Under the pieces are notes generated by a model. The model was not told the origin of the DNA, made no database searches, and saw nothing but the letters and a program-made list of their open reading frames with translations. A stretch of 64,000 nt of DNA from Duganella sp. CF458 (GTDB lineage: Bacteria > Pseudomonadota > Gammaproteobacteria > Burkholderiales > Burkholderiaceae_D), in contig NZ_FOOF01000013.1 in the NCBI RefSeq assembly GCF_900113115.1, forward strand, positions 124,001 to 188,000, in the 5' to 3' direction. The stretch's first letter is position 1. Every line of letters starts with the position of its first letter. Of this stretch, positions 8,019 through 16,823 are shown one piece after another. A program made the translations under genes and the position numbers.

Positions 8019-9362
8019 ATGATCAACAGCCCCGAACCCAACCAGGTTATTTCCGTCAGTGCGCTCAACCAGGCCGTCGCCCGCCTGCTGGAGCGCTCCT
8101 TCCCCTTGCAGTGGATCTCCGGGGAAATCTCGAATTTCACGCGCGCCAGCTCCGGCCATTGGTATTTCACCTTGAAGGATGACGCGGCCCAGGTGCGCGC
8201 CGTGATGTTCCGGGGCCGCGCCCAGTACGCCGGTTTCGTGCCGCGCGAGGGCGACAAGGTCGAAGTGCGGGCCCTGGTGACCCTGTACGGGCCGCGCGGC
8301 GATTACCAGATCAATGTGGAAGCGATCCGCCGGGCCGGCGTGGGCTCCCTGTTCGAAGCTTTCCAGCGCCTGAAGGAGCGCCTGGCCGCCGCCGGCTTGT
8401 TCGACACCGAACGCAAGCGCGCCCTGCCCCTGTTCCCGCGCACCATCGGCATCGTCACCAGCCCGCAAGCGGCAGCCCTGCGCGATGTGCTGATCGCCTT
8501 GCGGCGCCGGGCGCCGCACGTCAACGTGGTGCTCTACCCTACCCTGGTGCAGGGCCAGCAGGCCGGCGCCCAGATCGCGGCCGCGATCGACACCGCGTCG
8601 CGCCGCGCCGAGTGCGACGTGCTGCTGGTGGTGCGTGGCGGCGGCAGCATGGAAGACCTGTGGTCCTTCAATGAGGAAGTGGTCGCTTACGCCGTGGCCA
8701 ACTGCCAGATGCCGGTGGTGTCCGGCGTTGGCCACGAAACCGACTTCACCATCTGCGACTTTGCCGCCGACGTGCGCGCCGCGACGCCGACCGCCGCCGC
8801 CGAACTGGCCGCAACGCCGCGCGCCGACTGGCTCGGTTCCCTGCGCGCCGACGCCACCGACCTGCGCCGCGCCATGCGCCGCGCCCTCAACGACGCCACC
8901 CAGACGCTGGACAACCTGCAGCGCCGCCTGCTCAGTCCCACGGCCCGCATCGCGCAGCAGCGCGTGCAATTGCAAAGCCTGTCCACCGCCATGATGCACG
9001 CCACCCGCAACCCGCTGCAGCAGGCCCGCTTCACGGTCGACCGGCTGGCCGGCCGGCTGGCCGCGCGCAAGCCGGACGCGAGCAAGGCAAGGGCAGCAAT
9101 GGAAGCCCTGCAGCACCGCGCCGGCGCCAGCATGCGCGGGCAACTCCTGCAGCGGCGCGATGCCCTGCATGCGCTGTCGGCGCAGCTCGAATTACTGAAT
9201 CCCCAGCGCACGCTGGAACGCGGCTACGCCATCGTCACCGATGCCGCCGGCGCCGTATTGCGCGAACCGGCGCATATCAAGCCGGGACAAACGCTGGGTA
9301 TCCGCCTGGCCGAGGGCAGCGCCGAAATCGGCGTAGCCACCGTGCAACCAACGCTTACCTAG
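8019..9362 (+). CDS. xseA: Exodeoxyribonuclease VII large subunit
   Basis: 447 residues. Catalytic large subunit of ExoVII, which degrades single-stranded DNA from both ends in repair and recombination. An N-terminal OB fold (about 20-105, GEISNFTRASSGHWYFTLKD region) is followed by the nuclease domain with VVRGGGSMEDLWSFN and GVGHETDFTICDFAAD (about 200-250), then a coiled-coil region and a short C-terminal domain (LERGYAIV). ATG 8019 (MINSPEPNQVISV) is preferred; an in-frame GTG at 8004 is possible, and neither has a strong ribosome site. The small subunit xseB is not in the window. Confidence 0.96.
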   Translation: MINSPEPNQVISVSALNQAVARLLERSFPLQWISGEISNFTRASSGHWYFTLKDDAAQVRAVMFRGRAQYAGFVPREGDKVEVRALVTLYGPRGDYQINVEAIRRAGVGSLFEAFQRLKERLAAAGLFDTERKRALPLFPRTIGIVTSPQAAALRDVLIALRRRAPHVNVVLYPTLVQGQQAGAQIAAAIDTASRRAECDVLLVVRGGGSMEDLWSFNEEVVAYAVANCQMPVVSGVGHETDFTICDFAADVRAATPTAAAELAATPRADWLGSLRADATDLRRAMRRALNDATQTLDNLQRRLLSPTARIAQQRVQLQSLSTAMMHATRNPLQQARFTVDRLAGRLAARKPDASKARAAMEALQHRAGASMRGQLLQRRDALHALSAQLELLNPQRTLERGYAIVTDAAGAVLREPAHIKPGQTLGIRLAEGSAEIGVATVQPTLT

Positions 9363-9429
9363 CGTTCGTATTAGAATAGTGGCCGTTTCGGCAAAAATAA
9401 CTTTTCGTCTCAATCAAAAGGAAACATTC

Positions 9430-10008
9430 ATGGAACATACCCTGCCACCACTGCCGTATGCGATGGACGCACTGCAGCCGCACATCTCCAAGGAAACCCT
9501 GGAATTCCACTACGGTAAGCACCACCAGGCTTATGTCACCAACCTGAACAACCTGATCAAGGGCACCGAGTTCGAAAACCTGTCCCTGGAAGAGATCGTG
9601 AAGAAGTCTTCCGGCGGCGTGTTCAACAACGCAGCCCAGGTCTGGAACCACACCTTCTACTGGAACTGCATGGCACCTAACGCCGGCGGCGCTCCGACCG
9701 GTGCAGTGGCTGACGCCATCAACGCCAAGTTCGGTTCCTTCGACAACTTCAAGGCTGAATTCACCAAGTCTTGCGTCGGCAACTTCGGTTCCGGCTGGAC
9801 CTGGCTGGTGAAAAAGGCTGACGGCTCCGTCGAGATCGTCAACACCTCCAACGCCGCCACCCCGCTGACCGGCGCCGACAAGCCTCTGCTGACCTGCGAC
9901 GTATGGGAACACGCTTACTACGTCGACTACCGCAACGCACGTCCGAAGTACGTTGAAATCTTCTGGAACCTGGTGAACTGGAACTTCGTGGCCCAGAACT
10001 TCGCTTAA
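9430..10008 (+). CDS. sodB: Superoxide dismutase [Fe]
   Basis: 192 residues; converts superoxide to oxygen and peroxide in the cytoplasm. Metal ligands are seen as His27 (FHYGKHH), the His in QVWNHTFYW, and Asp and His in DVWEHAYYVDYRN. The AAQVWNHTFYWNC and GSGWTWLV contexts are those of iron-type rather than manganese-type enzymes. ATG 9430 has AAAGGAAA upstream; a longer in-frame reading from 9379 has no family match. A strong terminator follows directly, so it is probably the end of its transcript. Confidence 0.97.
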   Translation: MEHTLPPLPYAMDALQPHISKETLEFHYGKHHQAYVTNLNNLIKGTEFENLSLEEIVKKSSGGVFNNAAQVWNHTFYWNCMAPNAGGAPTGAVADAINAKFGSFDNFKAEFTKSCVGNFGSGWTWLVKKADGSVEIVNTSNAATPLTGADKPLLTCDVWEHAYYVDYRNARPKYVEIFWNLVNWNFVAQNFA

Positions 10009-10027
10009 TCGCGCGTTCTTGCCCCGC

Positions 10028-10055
10028 AAAGAGCCCGCAACCGCGGGCTCTTTTT
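10028..10055 (+). terminator. Rho-independent terminator after sodB
   Basis: An 11-bp stem (AAAGAGCCCGC / GCGGGCTCTTT) with loop AACC runs into TTTTTC, 20 nt after the sodB stop. Confidence 0.92.
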
Positions 10056-10070
10056 CATTTGAGACTACCC

Positions 10071-10739
10071 ATGACCGACAAGCAAAAGACGGAAGACCGC
10101 ATCATCATCGATCAACTCGGCGCCATTCTCATCATTCTGGGTATCGTCCAACTGTGCTGGGGAATCTATACTGCGCCGAAGGGGCAATTCAAGCTCAATT
10201 TTGGCTTTTTGCTATGTGGCCTGTTGATCCTGTTTGGCAATATGCGCATCGTTTCCGGCGTGCGCTGGCTTGCATGGCTAGCCCTGGCGCCTGCGGCCAT
10301 CGACCTGCTTGCACCGTTTCTTCTCACGCCGAGGAGGCTGCTCCTGACGGAAATCCGGCTTGCCACTTTCCAGTTCATAGCCGCCACGCTGACAAGCCTG
10401 GTTGCATTTTGCGCCATTATCCTGGTGATCCGCCGGCTGGGCAGCGCCCCGGTACTGGCAGCCCGCGTCAGCGCCGGCCGCAAACTGCGCGACATGCGTA
10501 TCCCACTTGCCCTGGGCGTGGCGCTTGCAGCATTCTTTCAAATTACGGCAGCCGTCGTCCTTTACGGCGACAATGCCCGCAAGGCGGAACAAATGGTCGC
10601 CGAACGCATGGGCCCCAGGTACCAGTACCACACGAATTTCATCGGTGCTTCCTACGGCGATGAGAAATACGTCCAGGCCACCGTACAGGCCTGGAACGAG
10701 AATGAGCTCTTGCTCATCCCCGTCCGTTGGGATCAATAG
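10071..10739 (+). CDS. Inner membrane hypothetical protein with periplasmic-type tail
   Basis: 222 residues starting MTDKQKTEDRIIIDQLG. Hydrophobic segments near 16-34, 42-60, 66-84, 100-124 and 144-166, then a soluble C-terminal domain of about 50 residues containing ERMGPRYQYHTNFIG and YVQATVQAWNENELLLIP. No family recognised. It sits 16 nt after the sodB terminator, so it probably has its own promoter. Its last 7 bases overlap the end of the convergent dehydrogenase gene. Confidence 0.7.
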   Translation: MTDKQKTEDRIIIDQLGAILIILGIVQLCWGIYTAPKGQFKLNFGFLLCGLLILFGNMRIVSGVRWLAWLALAPAAIDLLAPFLLTPRRLLLTEIRLATFQFIAATLTSLVAFCAIILVIRRLGSAPVLAARVSAGRKLRDMRIPLALGVALAAFFQITAAVVLYGDNARKAEQMVAERMGPRYQYHTNFIGASYGDEKYVQATVQAWNENELLLIPVRWDQ

Positions 10740-11758
10740 CGTCGCTTCACGCTGATCACGACCTTGCCGAAGTGGTTGCCCGAGTCCATGTGCTGGTAGG
10801 CCTCGCGCGCCTCGTGGATGTCGAACACGCGGTCAACCACCGGCTTGATGTTGCGCAGGGAGACCAGGCGCGACAAGTCTTCCTGCATCTTGCGGCTGCC
10901 GACGTAGATGCCGCTCATGCGCTTGCCGCCGATGACGATGCCGAGCAGCTGGATACTGGTTTCAAAGCCGCCACCCAGGCCGCCGATCACGGCCACCTTG
11001 CCGCCCATGCCGACCGCGGCGATCGAACGCGCCAGCGTATCCTGGCCGCCGACTTCGAGCACCAGGTCGACGCCCTCGCCGTTGGTGGCGCGCAGCACTT
11101 CCTCTTGCCATTCAGGCGTCGTGCGGTAGTTGATCAACACGTCGGCGCCCAGCGCCCGCGCCCGTTCCAGCTTGGTGTCGCTGGAGGAGGTGACAATGGC
11201 GCGTACGCCTGCGGCCTTGGCCAGTTGCAGCGCCCAGACCGACACGCCGCCGGTACCCAGCAACAGCACTGTGTCGCCGGCTTTCAGGCCGCCTTCCACG
11301 AACAGCGCATTCCAGGCGGTGACGCCGGCGCAAGTCAGCGTGGCGGCTTCTTCGTAGCTCAGGTGCTCCGGCACCGCGACCAGGCCGCCAGCCTGGATCA
11401 CCAGTTCCTCGGCCAGCACCCCGTTGCCGCCGGCGCCCAGCGTCGCGGCGGTTTTGGCCGGCGTGACCTTGCCTTCTTCCCATTCCGGGAAAAATGCGGT
11501 CGCAACGCGGTCGCCGACGCGGAAATGCTGCACGCCAGGGCCGACTTCAATCACCTCGCCTGCCGCATCGGAACCCGGCACCACGGCGCCCTCGCCGCTG
11601 ACCGGGTAAGTACCCTGGGCCACCATCAGGTCGCGATAGTTCAGCGAAACGGCGTGCACTTTGACGCGCACTTCATGGTATTCCAGTTCGCGTTGAGGTA
11701 ATTTGACGGCTTCCAGGCTATCGATACCGGCGCCAGGAGTGATTTGGTAAGCATGCAT
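10733..11758 (-). CDS. Zinc-free MDR-family alcohol dehydrogenase / quinone oxidoreductase-like protein
   Basis: 341 residues. GroES-like N-terminal half (NYRDLMVAQGTYP, GSDAAGEV) and a Rossmann domain with GTGGVSVWALQLAKAAG. The structural and catalytic zinc cysteine clusters of classical alcohol dehydrogenases are missing, which points to the NADPH quinone oxidoreductase branch. It starts at MHAYQITPG; an upstream in-frame extension to 12025 would run through the divergent LysR gene and is rejected. The LysR gene 106 bp away is the likely regulator. Substrate unknown. Confidence 0.9.
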   Translation of the reverse strand: MHAYQITPGAGIDSLEAVKLPQRELEYHEVRVKVHAVSLNYRDLMVAQGTYPVSGEGAVVPGSDAAGEVIEVGPGVQHFRVGDRVATAFFPEWEEGKVTPAKTAATLGAGGNGVLAEELVIQAGGLVAVPEHLSYEEAATLTCAGVTAWNALFVEGGLKAGDTVLLLGTGGVSVWALQLAKAAGVRAIVTSSSDTKLERARALGADVLINYRTTPEWQEEVLRATNGEGVDLVLEVGGQDTLARSIAAVGMGGKVAVIGGLGGGFETSIQLLGIVIGGKRMSGIYVGSRKMQEDLSRLVSLRNIKPVVDRVFDIHEAREAYQHMDSGNHFGKVVISVKRRY

Positions 11759-11813
11759 TGGGATTTCCTCACAAGTTGTGGTTAAGTGAGAAGCACTATA
11801 TAGTTTCCTGACG

Positions 11814-11829
11814 CTCCACAGTGGTGGAG
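11814..11829. promoter_or_regulatory. LysR-type operator candidate in the divergent intergenic region
   Basis: CTCCACAGTGGTGGAG is an inverted repeat (6-bp arms, 4-bp spacer) midway between the divergent dehydrogenase and LysR genes. It contains no classical T-N11-A box, but its position fits autoregulation and control of the dehydrogenase. Inference only. Confidence 0.45.
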
Positions 11830-11864
11830 TTTTATCGACAGATTGTCGCCGAACTGGAAACAAT

Positions 11865-12845
11865 ATGAATGAGCGCCTGAATGGCATCAACGTCTTCGTG
11901 CAGGCGGTGGAAGCCGGCAGTTTTTCCGCCGCCGCCGCCCGTCTGCACCAGACCCGCTCCGCCGTCGCCAAGTCCATCGCGCGGCTGGAGGAAAGGCTTG
12001 GCGTGCGCCTGTTCCACCGCACCACGCGCAGCCAGAACCTGACCGAAGCCGGCCAGTCCTATTACGAGCGCTGCGTGCGGGCACTGGCGGAACTGGATGC
12101 GGGTGAAGCCTGCATCGGCACCGGCCGCAGCGAACCGACCGGGCGCCTGCGCATCAGCGTGCCGGTGCTGTTCGGCCGCCAGTTCGTGGCGCCGTTGATG
12201 ATGGACCTGGCCCAGCGCTACCCGCAGCTGACCATCGACATCTCATTCAACGACCGGGTGGTGGACCTGCTGGATGAAGGCTTTGACCTTGGCCTGCGGG
12301 TCGGCCCGCTGCCAAACAGCAGCAGCCTCGCCGCGCGCCACCTGGGCCAGCAACGCATGCTGATCTGCGGCGCGCCCTCCTACCTGCAGGCGCATGGCGA
12401 GCCGAACAACCTGCAGGAAGTGAGCGGGCACGCCGGCATCCTGTACTCGCGCGGGCGCGTGGTAAAGGAGTGGACGGTGTGCACGCCGGATGGCCGCACG
12501 CACGACCTCTTGCCGCAACAGCGCATGCTGGTGGATGACTTGCAGGTGATTGCCGATGCCACGGCGCGGGGCATGGGACTGGCCTGGCTGCCCTGCTGGC
12601 TGATCGCCCCGTACGTGAAACGGGGCGAATTGAAAGTGCTGTTCGATTGCGGCGAGATGGAAGCCTCACAGATGCACCTGGTGTGGCCCCATACTCCCTA
12701 TATGCCCGCCAAGCTGCGCGTCGCAATCGACACGCTGCTTGAGGTGACGCCGATCTACCTGGCAAGCGCGGAGGAGAACCCGGCGCTGCCTTTACCGGCG
12801 ACTCACATACGCCAGCGCAAGGACAAGCCAACCACGCGGTCGTAA
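11865..12845 (+). CDS. LysR-family transcriptional regulator
   Basis: 326 residues. An N-terminal winged helix-turn-helix (about 1-60: FVQAVEAGSFSAAAARL, SIARLEERLGVRLFHRTTR) and a periplasmic-binding-like effector domain (about 90-295), closest in style to the CrgA group. It is divergent from the quinone-oxidoreductase-like gene, the usual arrangement for a regulator and its target. The C-terminal roughly 25 residues look unconserved and are read through the opposite-strand end of the TonB receptor gene (43-bp convergent overlap). Confidence 0.93.
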   Translation: MNERLNGINVFVQAVEAGSFSAAAARLHQTRSAVAKSIARLEERLGVRLFHRTTRSQNLTEAGQSYYERCVRALAELDAGEACIGTGRSEPTGRLRISVPVLFGRQFVAPLMMDLAQRYPQLTIDISFNDRVVDLLDEGFDLGLRVGPLPNSSSLAARHLGQQRMLICGAPSYLQAHGEPNNLQEVSGHAGILYSRGRVVKEWTVCTPDGRTHDLLPQQRMLVDDLQVIADATARGMGLAWLPCWLIAPYVKRGELKVLFDCGEMEASQMHLVWPHTPYMPAKLRVAIDTLLEVTPIYLASAEENPALPLPATHIRQRKDKPTTRS

Positions 12846-15433
12846 CGGCGCACGTCGCGCGGATTGCTCGCAATGCCGTGGAAGTCGTTGTACTTGCGGT
12901 CCAACAGGTTCTCGACATCCAGCGTCACGCCCATATTGTCGTTGATCTTGTACGAGATCGAGGCATCGGCGGTCTTGATCGGTTCCACGATCAGGTCGAA
13001 GCCCAGGGCGCGGTAGTTGTAGGCGTCGACGAACTTGCTGCGGTAGTTGTATGCCAGGCGGCCAGACCAAGGGCCGCGCTCATACAGGGCCACGATGTTG
13101 TAGGCGTTCTTCGACATGCCCACGAAAGGATTCTTCACGCCTTCATCCAGCAGGTAGCCTTTCATATAGGTGTAGTTCGCCTCCAGGCCGAAACCGCCGA
13201 GCCAGCCGGGCAGGAAGTCGTAGAACTGGCGGTAGCCGATTTCCACGCCTTTCAGGTCGCCCTTGTTGATGTTGCGCGGACGGTCCATGCGGTACTGCTT
13301 GCCGTCGATGGTTTCCATCGCCACGCGGCGGATCACGTAGTCCTCGAATTTGTGGTCGAACAGCGTGGTGGTGATGCTGCCGGCCGGGGCGAAGTACCAT
13401 TCCAGCGCGGCGTCGAAGTTCTTGCCGACGACAGGCTTCAGGTCAGGATTGCCGCCGTTGCCTTCGTAAATCCCCTGCGAGTTCGGGGTTGCACCCAGCG
13501 ATTCGCCCGGATTGAAGTCGCCGAAGTTGGCACGCTGCACCGCCTTGCCGGCATTGAAGCGGCCGATCAGGTCCTTGGTCAGCAGGGCTTTCAAGGTAAT
13601 GTTGGGCAGGTAGTCGGTATCGCTGCTCTTGCGGTTGACCGCCACCGGCTGCCCGTTCACATTGCTGAAACCATTCACGTCCAGTTCCGTGCGGACCACG
13701 CGCACGCCGGCCGTGCCTTCCACCGGGATCGCGCCAAGCTGGAAGCCGAAGCGGGTCTTGCCGTAGAAGGCGCTGGTATCTTCACCGTTGCGATACAGCG
13801 AGTATGGATCGGGATCGGTCTTGCCGCTGCGGCCATACAACTGGCGGACTGCATCGATATTCGCGTGCTGGTAGTCGTCGCACACCACCAGCCACTGGCG
13901 CATGCCGTAGTCGTTTGCCAGGCGCATCGATGGGCACAGCAGCCCAGGCACCGAGGCGGCCGCCGGCAGGTTGGCGTTAGGCGGCAGGAAGTTCATGCTC
14001 TCGTGCTGGTAGGCCGCCTTGCGCTGCGCCAGGCGCACGCCGGCGCTGAACTCGCGCAAGAAATTCTCCTCGCCGTTGTTATAGGTCGCATCGGCCCGCC
14101 AGTCGGTGGACTGGCCGCTGGAAGCCGACCAGTTGTCGATGAAGGCCGACATGCGGTAATTGTTCGGGTCCATCATGTTGTAGCCCGGGTAGTCGAACCA
14201 CGCGCCGCCGTTGACGAAGGTCTTGCCGCTGACGCCAGGTGGGTCGGCCAGCAACTCCATGATCGGAAATTCCTGCTTCCAGCGGCTATTAGTGCGCGCC
14301 AATTCAGTGCTCACGCGCAGGTCCGGCGTCACGTTCCAGCGCGCGCCGATGGCGCCCTGGTGGCCTTCGGAATCGTCGCGCGGCGCCTGGTTCGAACTCA
14401 GGGTGAAGATGTGGTAATTGCCGGCCGGTTTGGTAGCGTTGATGGTATCGATCTGCCGGGTGCCAGGGATCAGGGTGTATTGGGGATTGGTGCGGATGCC
14501 GCCGCCCCAGTCGATATCGCCGCTCGCCGTCCACGGCTGCGCGAACCAGCCCTGGTTACCGAGGAAGAACTGGCGCTCGGCGTCGTGGTCGATGCGGGTC
14601 GACCAGCCCTCGGCATACACTTCCACGTCGCGCGATGGGCGCCATTGCACCGCCCAGTTGCCGGCCCAGCGCTTGCGCTCGCCCTGGTAGTTGACGTGGC
14701 CCAGGTCATAGGGGCCTGTGATAGTCGGGTCGGTGGTGACGGTTTTGTCCGGCGGCGAATTCCAGGTCACCTCATCGTGGTAATTCCCCTTCTGGTAGGA
14801 GAGGCCGGCCAGCACGCCGATTTCGCCGATGCCGGTTTTCCAGCGATTCGACAACATGCCCGACAGCTGCGGGTCGTTGGTCTTGGATTTGTCGCGGTGC
14901 TCGACGCGGGTGTTCACGTTGGCGCTAAAGCCCTTGAAGTCGAACGGGCGCGACGTGCGCACGTCGATCACGCCCGCGGTACCGCCCTCCACCATGTCGG
15001 CACTCTGCGACTTGTAGACGTCGATGCGCTGCAGCATGGTGGTCGGGATATCGGCCAGGTACAGGTTGCGATTGTTCGCGGTGTACACTTCGCGGCCATT
15101 CAGCAAGGTGACCAGGCCGGGCAGGCCACGCACGATGACGGAGCTGGCTTCGCCGAATTCGCGGCGGATCTGCACGCCGGAGACGCGGCCCAGCACTTCG
15201 GCCACGTTCTTGTCGGGGAATTTGCCGGCTTCTTCGGCGACGATGGAATCGAGCACGTCGTCGGCATTGCGCTTGATGTTCTGCGCGCTCTGTGCGGCCT
15301 TGCGCACGCCGGTCACCTGCACGACATTCGGATTGTCCTGGGCGGCGTCCTGGGCCCAGACCGATGCGCTGCTCAGCAGGCCGGTGGCCAGCATGCAGGC
15401 GACGGTGGTTTTCAAATTGAACTGGTGCTGCAT
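12803..15433 (-). CDS. TonB-dependent outer membrane receptor
   Basis: 876 residues. Signal peptide (1-27, ending VWAQ), TonB-box-like VQVTGV, plug domain (about 55-165: GKFPDKNVAEVLGRVSG, VIVRGLPGLVTLLNGREV) and a 22-strand-type barrel ending in an aromatic/Met C-terminus (LSLRWRM). The FPDKNVAEVL plug is typical of the Xanthomonas/Caulobacter-type receptors that often import plant or microbial oligosaccharides. The ligand cannot be told from the sequence and no transport or enzyme genes adjoin it. No Fur box or riboswitch was seen upstream. Confidence 0.93.
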   Translation of the reverse strand: MQHQFNLKTTVACMLATGLLSSASVWAQDAAQDNPNVVQVTGVRKAAQSAQNIKRNADDVLDSIVAEEAGKFPDKNVAEVLGRVSGVQIRREFGEASSVIVRGLPGLVTLLNGREVYTANNRNLYLADIPTTMLQRIDVYKSQSADMVEGGTAGVIDVRTSRPFDFKGFSANVNTRVEHRDKSKTNDPQLSGMLSNRWKTGIGEIGVLAGLSYQKGNYHDEVTWNSPPDKTVTTDPTITGPYDLGHVNYQGERKRWAGNWAVQWRPSRDVEVYAEGWSTRIDHDAERQFFLGNQGWFAQPWTASGDIDWGGGIRTNPQYTLIPGTRQIDTINATKPAGNYHIFTLSSNQAPRDDSEGHQGAIGARWNVTPDLRVSTELARTNSRWKQEFPIMELLADPPGVSGKTFVNGGAWFDYPGYNMMDPNNYRMSAFIDNWSASSGQSTDWRADATYNNGEENFLREFSAGVRLAQRKAAYQHESMNFLPPNANLPAAASVPGLLCPSMRLANDYGMRQWLVVCDDYQHANIDAVRQLYGRSGKTDPDPYSLYRNGEDTSAFYGKTRFGFQLGAIPVEGTAGVRVVRTELDVNGFSNVNGQPVAVNRKSSDTDYLPNITLKALLTKDLIGRFNAGKAVQRANFGDFNPGESLGATPNSQGIYEGNGGNPDLKPVVGKNFDAALEWYFAPAGSITTTLFDHKFEDYVIRRVAMETIDGKQYRMDRPRNINKGDLKGVEIGYRQFYDFLPGWLGGFGLEANYTYMKGYLLDEGVKNPFVGMSKNAYNIVALYERGPWSGRLAYNYRSKFVDAYNYRALGFDLIVEPIKTADASISYKINDNMGVTLDVENLLDRKYNDFHGIASNPRDVRRYDRVVGLSLRWRM

Positions 15434-15625
15434 GTACGGTCTCCCTGATTGGTTTTTGTTGAACCGAATGTAGGGGAACTGCCGTAATGCAATCCAATTA
15501 ATTCTTTTCCGGCTTTAATACCGGTTTTGATATCGAACGGGCGCGCGCCCTAGGAGGGAAAGCGCGCTCGCGCGTGCCCATCAGCGCCCCGGGCGGGGCA
15601 CTTTGTAGCCTTACCGCAACAGCTT

Positions 15626-15940
15626 TTAGCTGCCACGTTCGACGTCGTCGCGCTCCCTGCGCTGGGCCCCGGGCATCGATTCGACGTGGTCGACGTCGAT
15701 GTCGGCGCCGTCCGGGGCCGGCGTATCGCGGCCGACACTGGCGCGCTCGCCGGTGCCCTGGGCATCGGAATCACTGTCGAGTTCGGTGTCGCCGGGGCCC
15801 GGCGGGCGCGCGCCTTGCACGTCGCTGCCGGAATCGGACGAATCGCTGGGGCCGAGCGCCCCGGTACCGTGTCCCTTGTTGACCTGGCGGTCAGGCTGCA
15901 CCGGCATATTGTCCGGGTCGAGTGTACTGGTTCCTGACAT
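15626..15940 (-). CDS. Small acidic, disordered hypothetical protein
   Basis: 104 residues starting MSGTSTLDPDNMPVQP, rich in Asp, Ser, Gly and Pro, without hydrophobic segments. A GLGPSDSSDSGSD-like block (ALGPSDSSDSGSDVQG) and a GTGERASVGRD block stand out. A strong AGGAGG ribosome site precedes the ATG by 7 nt, which supports translation. Probably intrinsically disordered; function unknown. The 192 bp between it and the TonB receptor holds GC-rich hairpins but no gene. Confidence 0.65.
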   Translation of the reverse strand: MSGTSTLDPDNMPVQPDRQVNKGHGTGALGPSDSSDSGSDVQGARPPGPGDTELDSDSDAQGTGERASVGRDTPAPDGADIDVDHVESMPGAQRRERDDVERGS

Positions 15941-16237
15941 GGTGTCCTCCTGTTTCCATTAATTTAACGAATTCAGGCTCCAGGGGGCGCAGTGTTGGAA
16001 GATGCCAACACTGTGTTACATAAGCAATAATTCTGAAACATCTTCGGTTGTATGCCATTTGTACCAAATTTCCCCTTTAAGTATAAGGTTTTCCCAAGAT
16101 GTAGCTTTCAAAAAAGACGGAACTCATCCTTACTTGGAGCTTACGTTTGGGAGTTGATACAGATCAAAAAGGCATTTACCTTAGGTCAACACTAGTACAA
16201 TTCAGGCTTGAACAAATTGCACAGGAGTGCCTGCAGA
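15941..16237. other. Intergenic region, AT-rich, promoter-bearing
   Basis: About 300 bp, clearly richer in A+T than the surroundings, between divergent genes. It holds the ribosome site of the small acidic protein at one end and the FNR-type box and probable promoter of the MarR gene at the other. No open frame of note and no RNA gene recognised. Confidence 0.6.
16154..16167. promoter_or_regulatory. Perfect FNR/ANR-type box upstream of the MarR gene
   Basis: TTGATACAGATCAA matches the CRP-FNR family consensus TTGATnnnnATCAA in all ten fixed positions. A candidate -10 (TACAAT, 16196-16201) lies 28 bp downstream, putting the box centre near -47, close to the class II activator position. The downstream gene encodes a MarR regulator, so oxygen limitation may switch it. 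Confidence 0.72.
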
Positions 16238-16735
16238 ATGAGTAGTTTTGACGCAACCAATAAGCGCCTGAAAAACATTCATACTCGCATCCCGGAATTC
16301 CCGGAAGACTTGGTACGCCTGCTGCGCATGACCTATCACGTCCAGAAACGCATGAAGGATCTGGCGAATTCGGTGTTGCGCAAGTATGACCTGGTCGATG
16401 CCAGCTATATGGTGCTGGCGGTGCTGTACGGATCGGAAAATGAGACTTCGACCGCGTCCAACCTGGGCGAAGCGTGCATGGAAAAGCCGGCCAACCTGAC
16501 CCGGGTCTGCAACGACCTGGAAGCGCAAGGCCTGATCACCCGCGGCAACCGCCCGGGCGACCGCCGCTGCGTGATGATCACCCTGACCGACGCCGGCCGC
16601 AACCTGATCGAGCAAGTGATGCCGGAAGTGTGGTCGCGCACCACCCGCGCCTACGACGGCTACAACGGCGACGACATCCGCGTGCAAGAACAGCTCTTCA
16701 AGCGCCAACTCGCCAACCTCGACGTCAGCGCTTAA
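16238..16735 (+). CDS. MarR-family transcriptional regulator
   Basis: 165 residues. Central winged helix-turn-helix: TASNLGEACMEKPANLTR as the recognition region, followed by the DLEAQGLITRGNRPGDRR wing and the LTDAGRNLIEQV helix. ATG 16238 is chosen because AGGAG lies 10 nt upstream; a TTG 30 nt earlier is possible. It has no divergent or downstream partner, since a 38-bp perfect palindrome closes the transcript. Ligand and targets unknown; regulation by an FNR-type protein is suggested by the upstream box. Confidence 0.92.
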   Translation: MSSFDATNKRLKNIHTRIPEFPEDLVRLLRMTYHVQKRMKDLANSVLRKYDLVDASYMVLAVLYGSENETSTASNLGEACMEKPANLTRVCNDLEAQGLITRGNRPGDRRCVMITLTDAGRNLIEQVMPEVWSRTTRAYDGYNGDDIRVQEQLFKRQLANLDVSA

Positions 16736-16740
16736 AAAAC

Positions 16741-16819
16741 AAGGACTTAAAAAATAGGGACGTACCCCATTTTCCCGCATAGCGGGAAAATGGGGTACGT
16801 CCCTATTTTTTAAGTCCTT
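16741..16819. repeat. Perfect 38-bp-arm palindrome (REP-like, family B1)
   Basis: Arms 16741-16778 and 16782-16819 are exact reverse complements with the 3-nt loop ATA. The arms contain AGGGACGTACCCC and end in AAGGACTT / AAGTCCTT. It lies between the convergent ends of the MarR gene and the small membrane protein gene and may also terminate transcription both ways. The arm length is far beyond what a terminator needs. Confidence 0.85.
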
Positions 16820-16823
16820 GATT

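Noticed and set aside
12878..15448. An 856-codon plus-strand open frame opposite the first TonB receptor
   Set aside because: Low-complexity Ala/Val/His composition, no ribosome site, fully antisense to a well-supported receptor gene.
16741..16819. An ordinary bidirectional terminator
   Set aside because: It may terminate, but 38-bp perfect arms are far longer than terminators need and the motif style matches dispersed palindromes; listed as a repeat.
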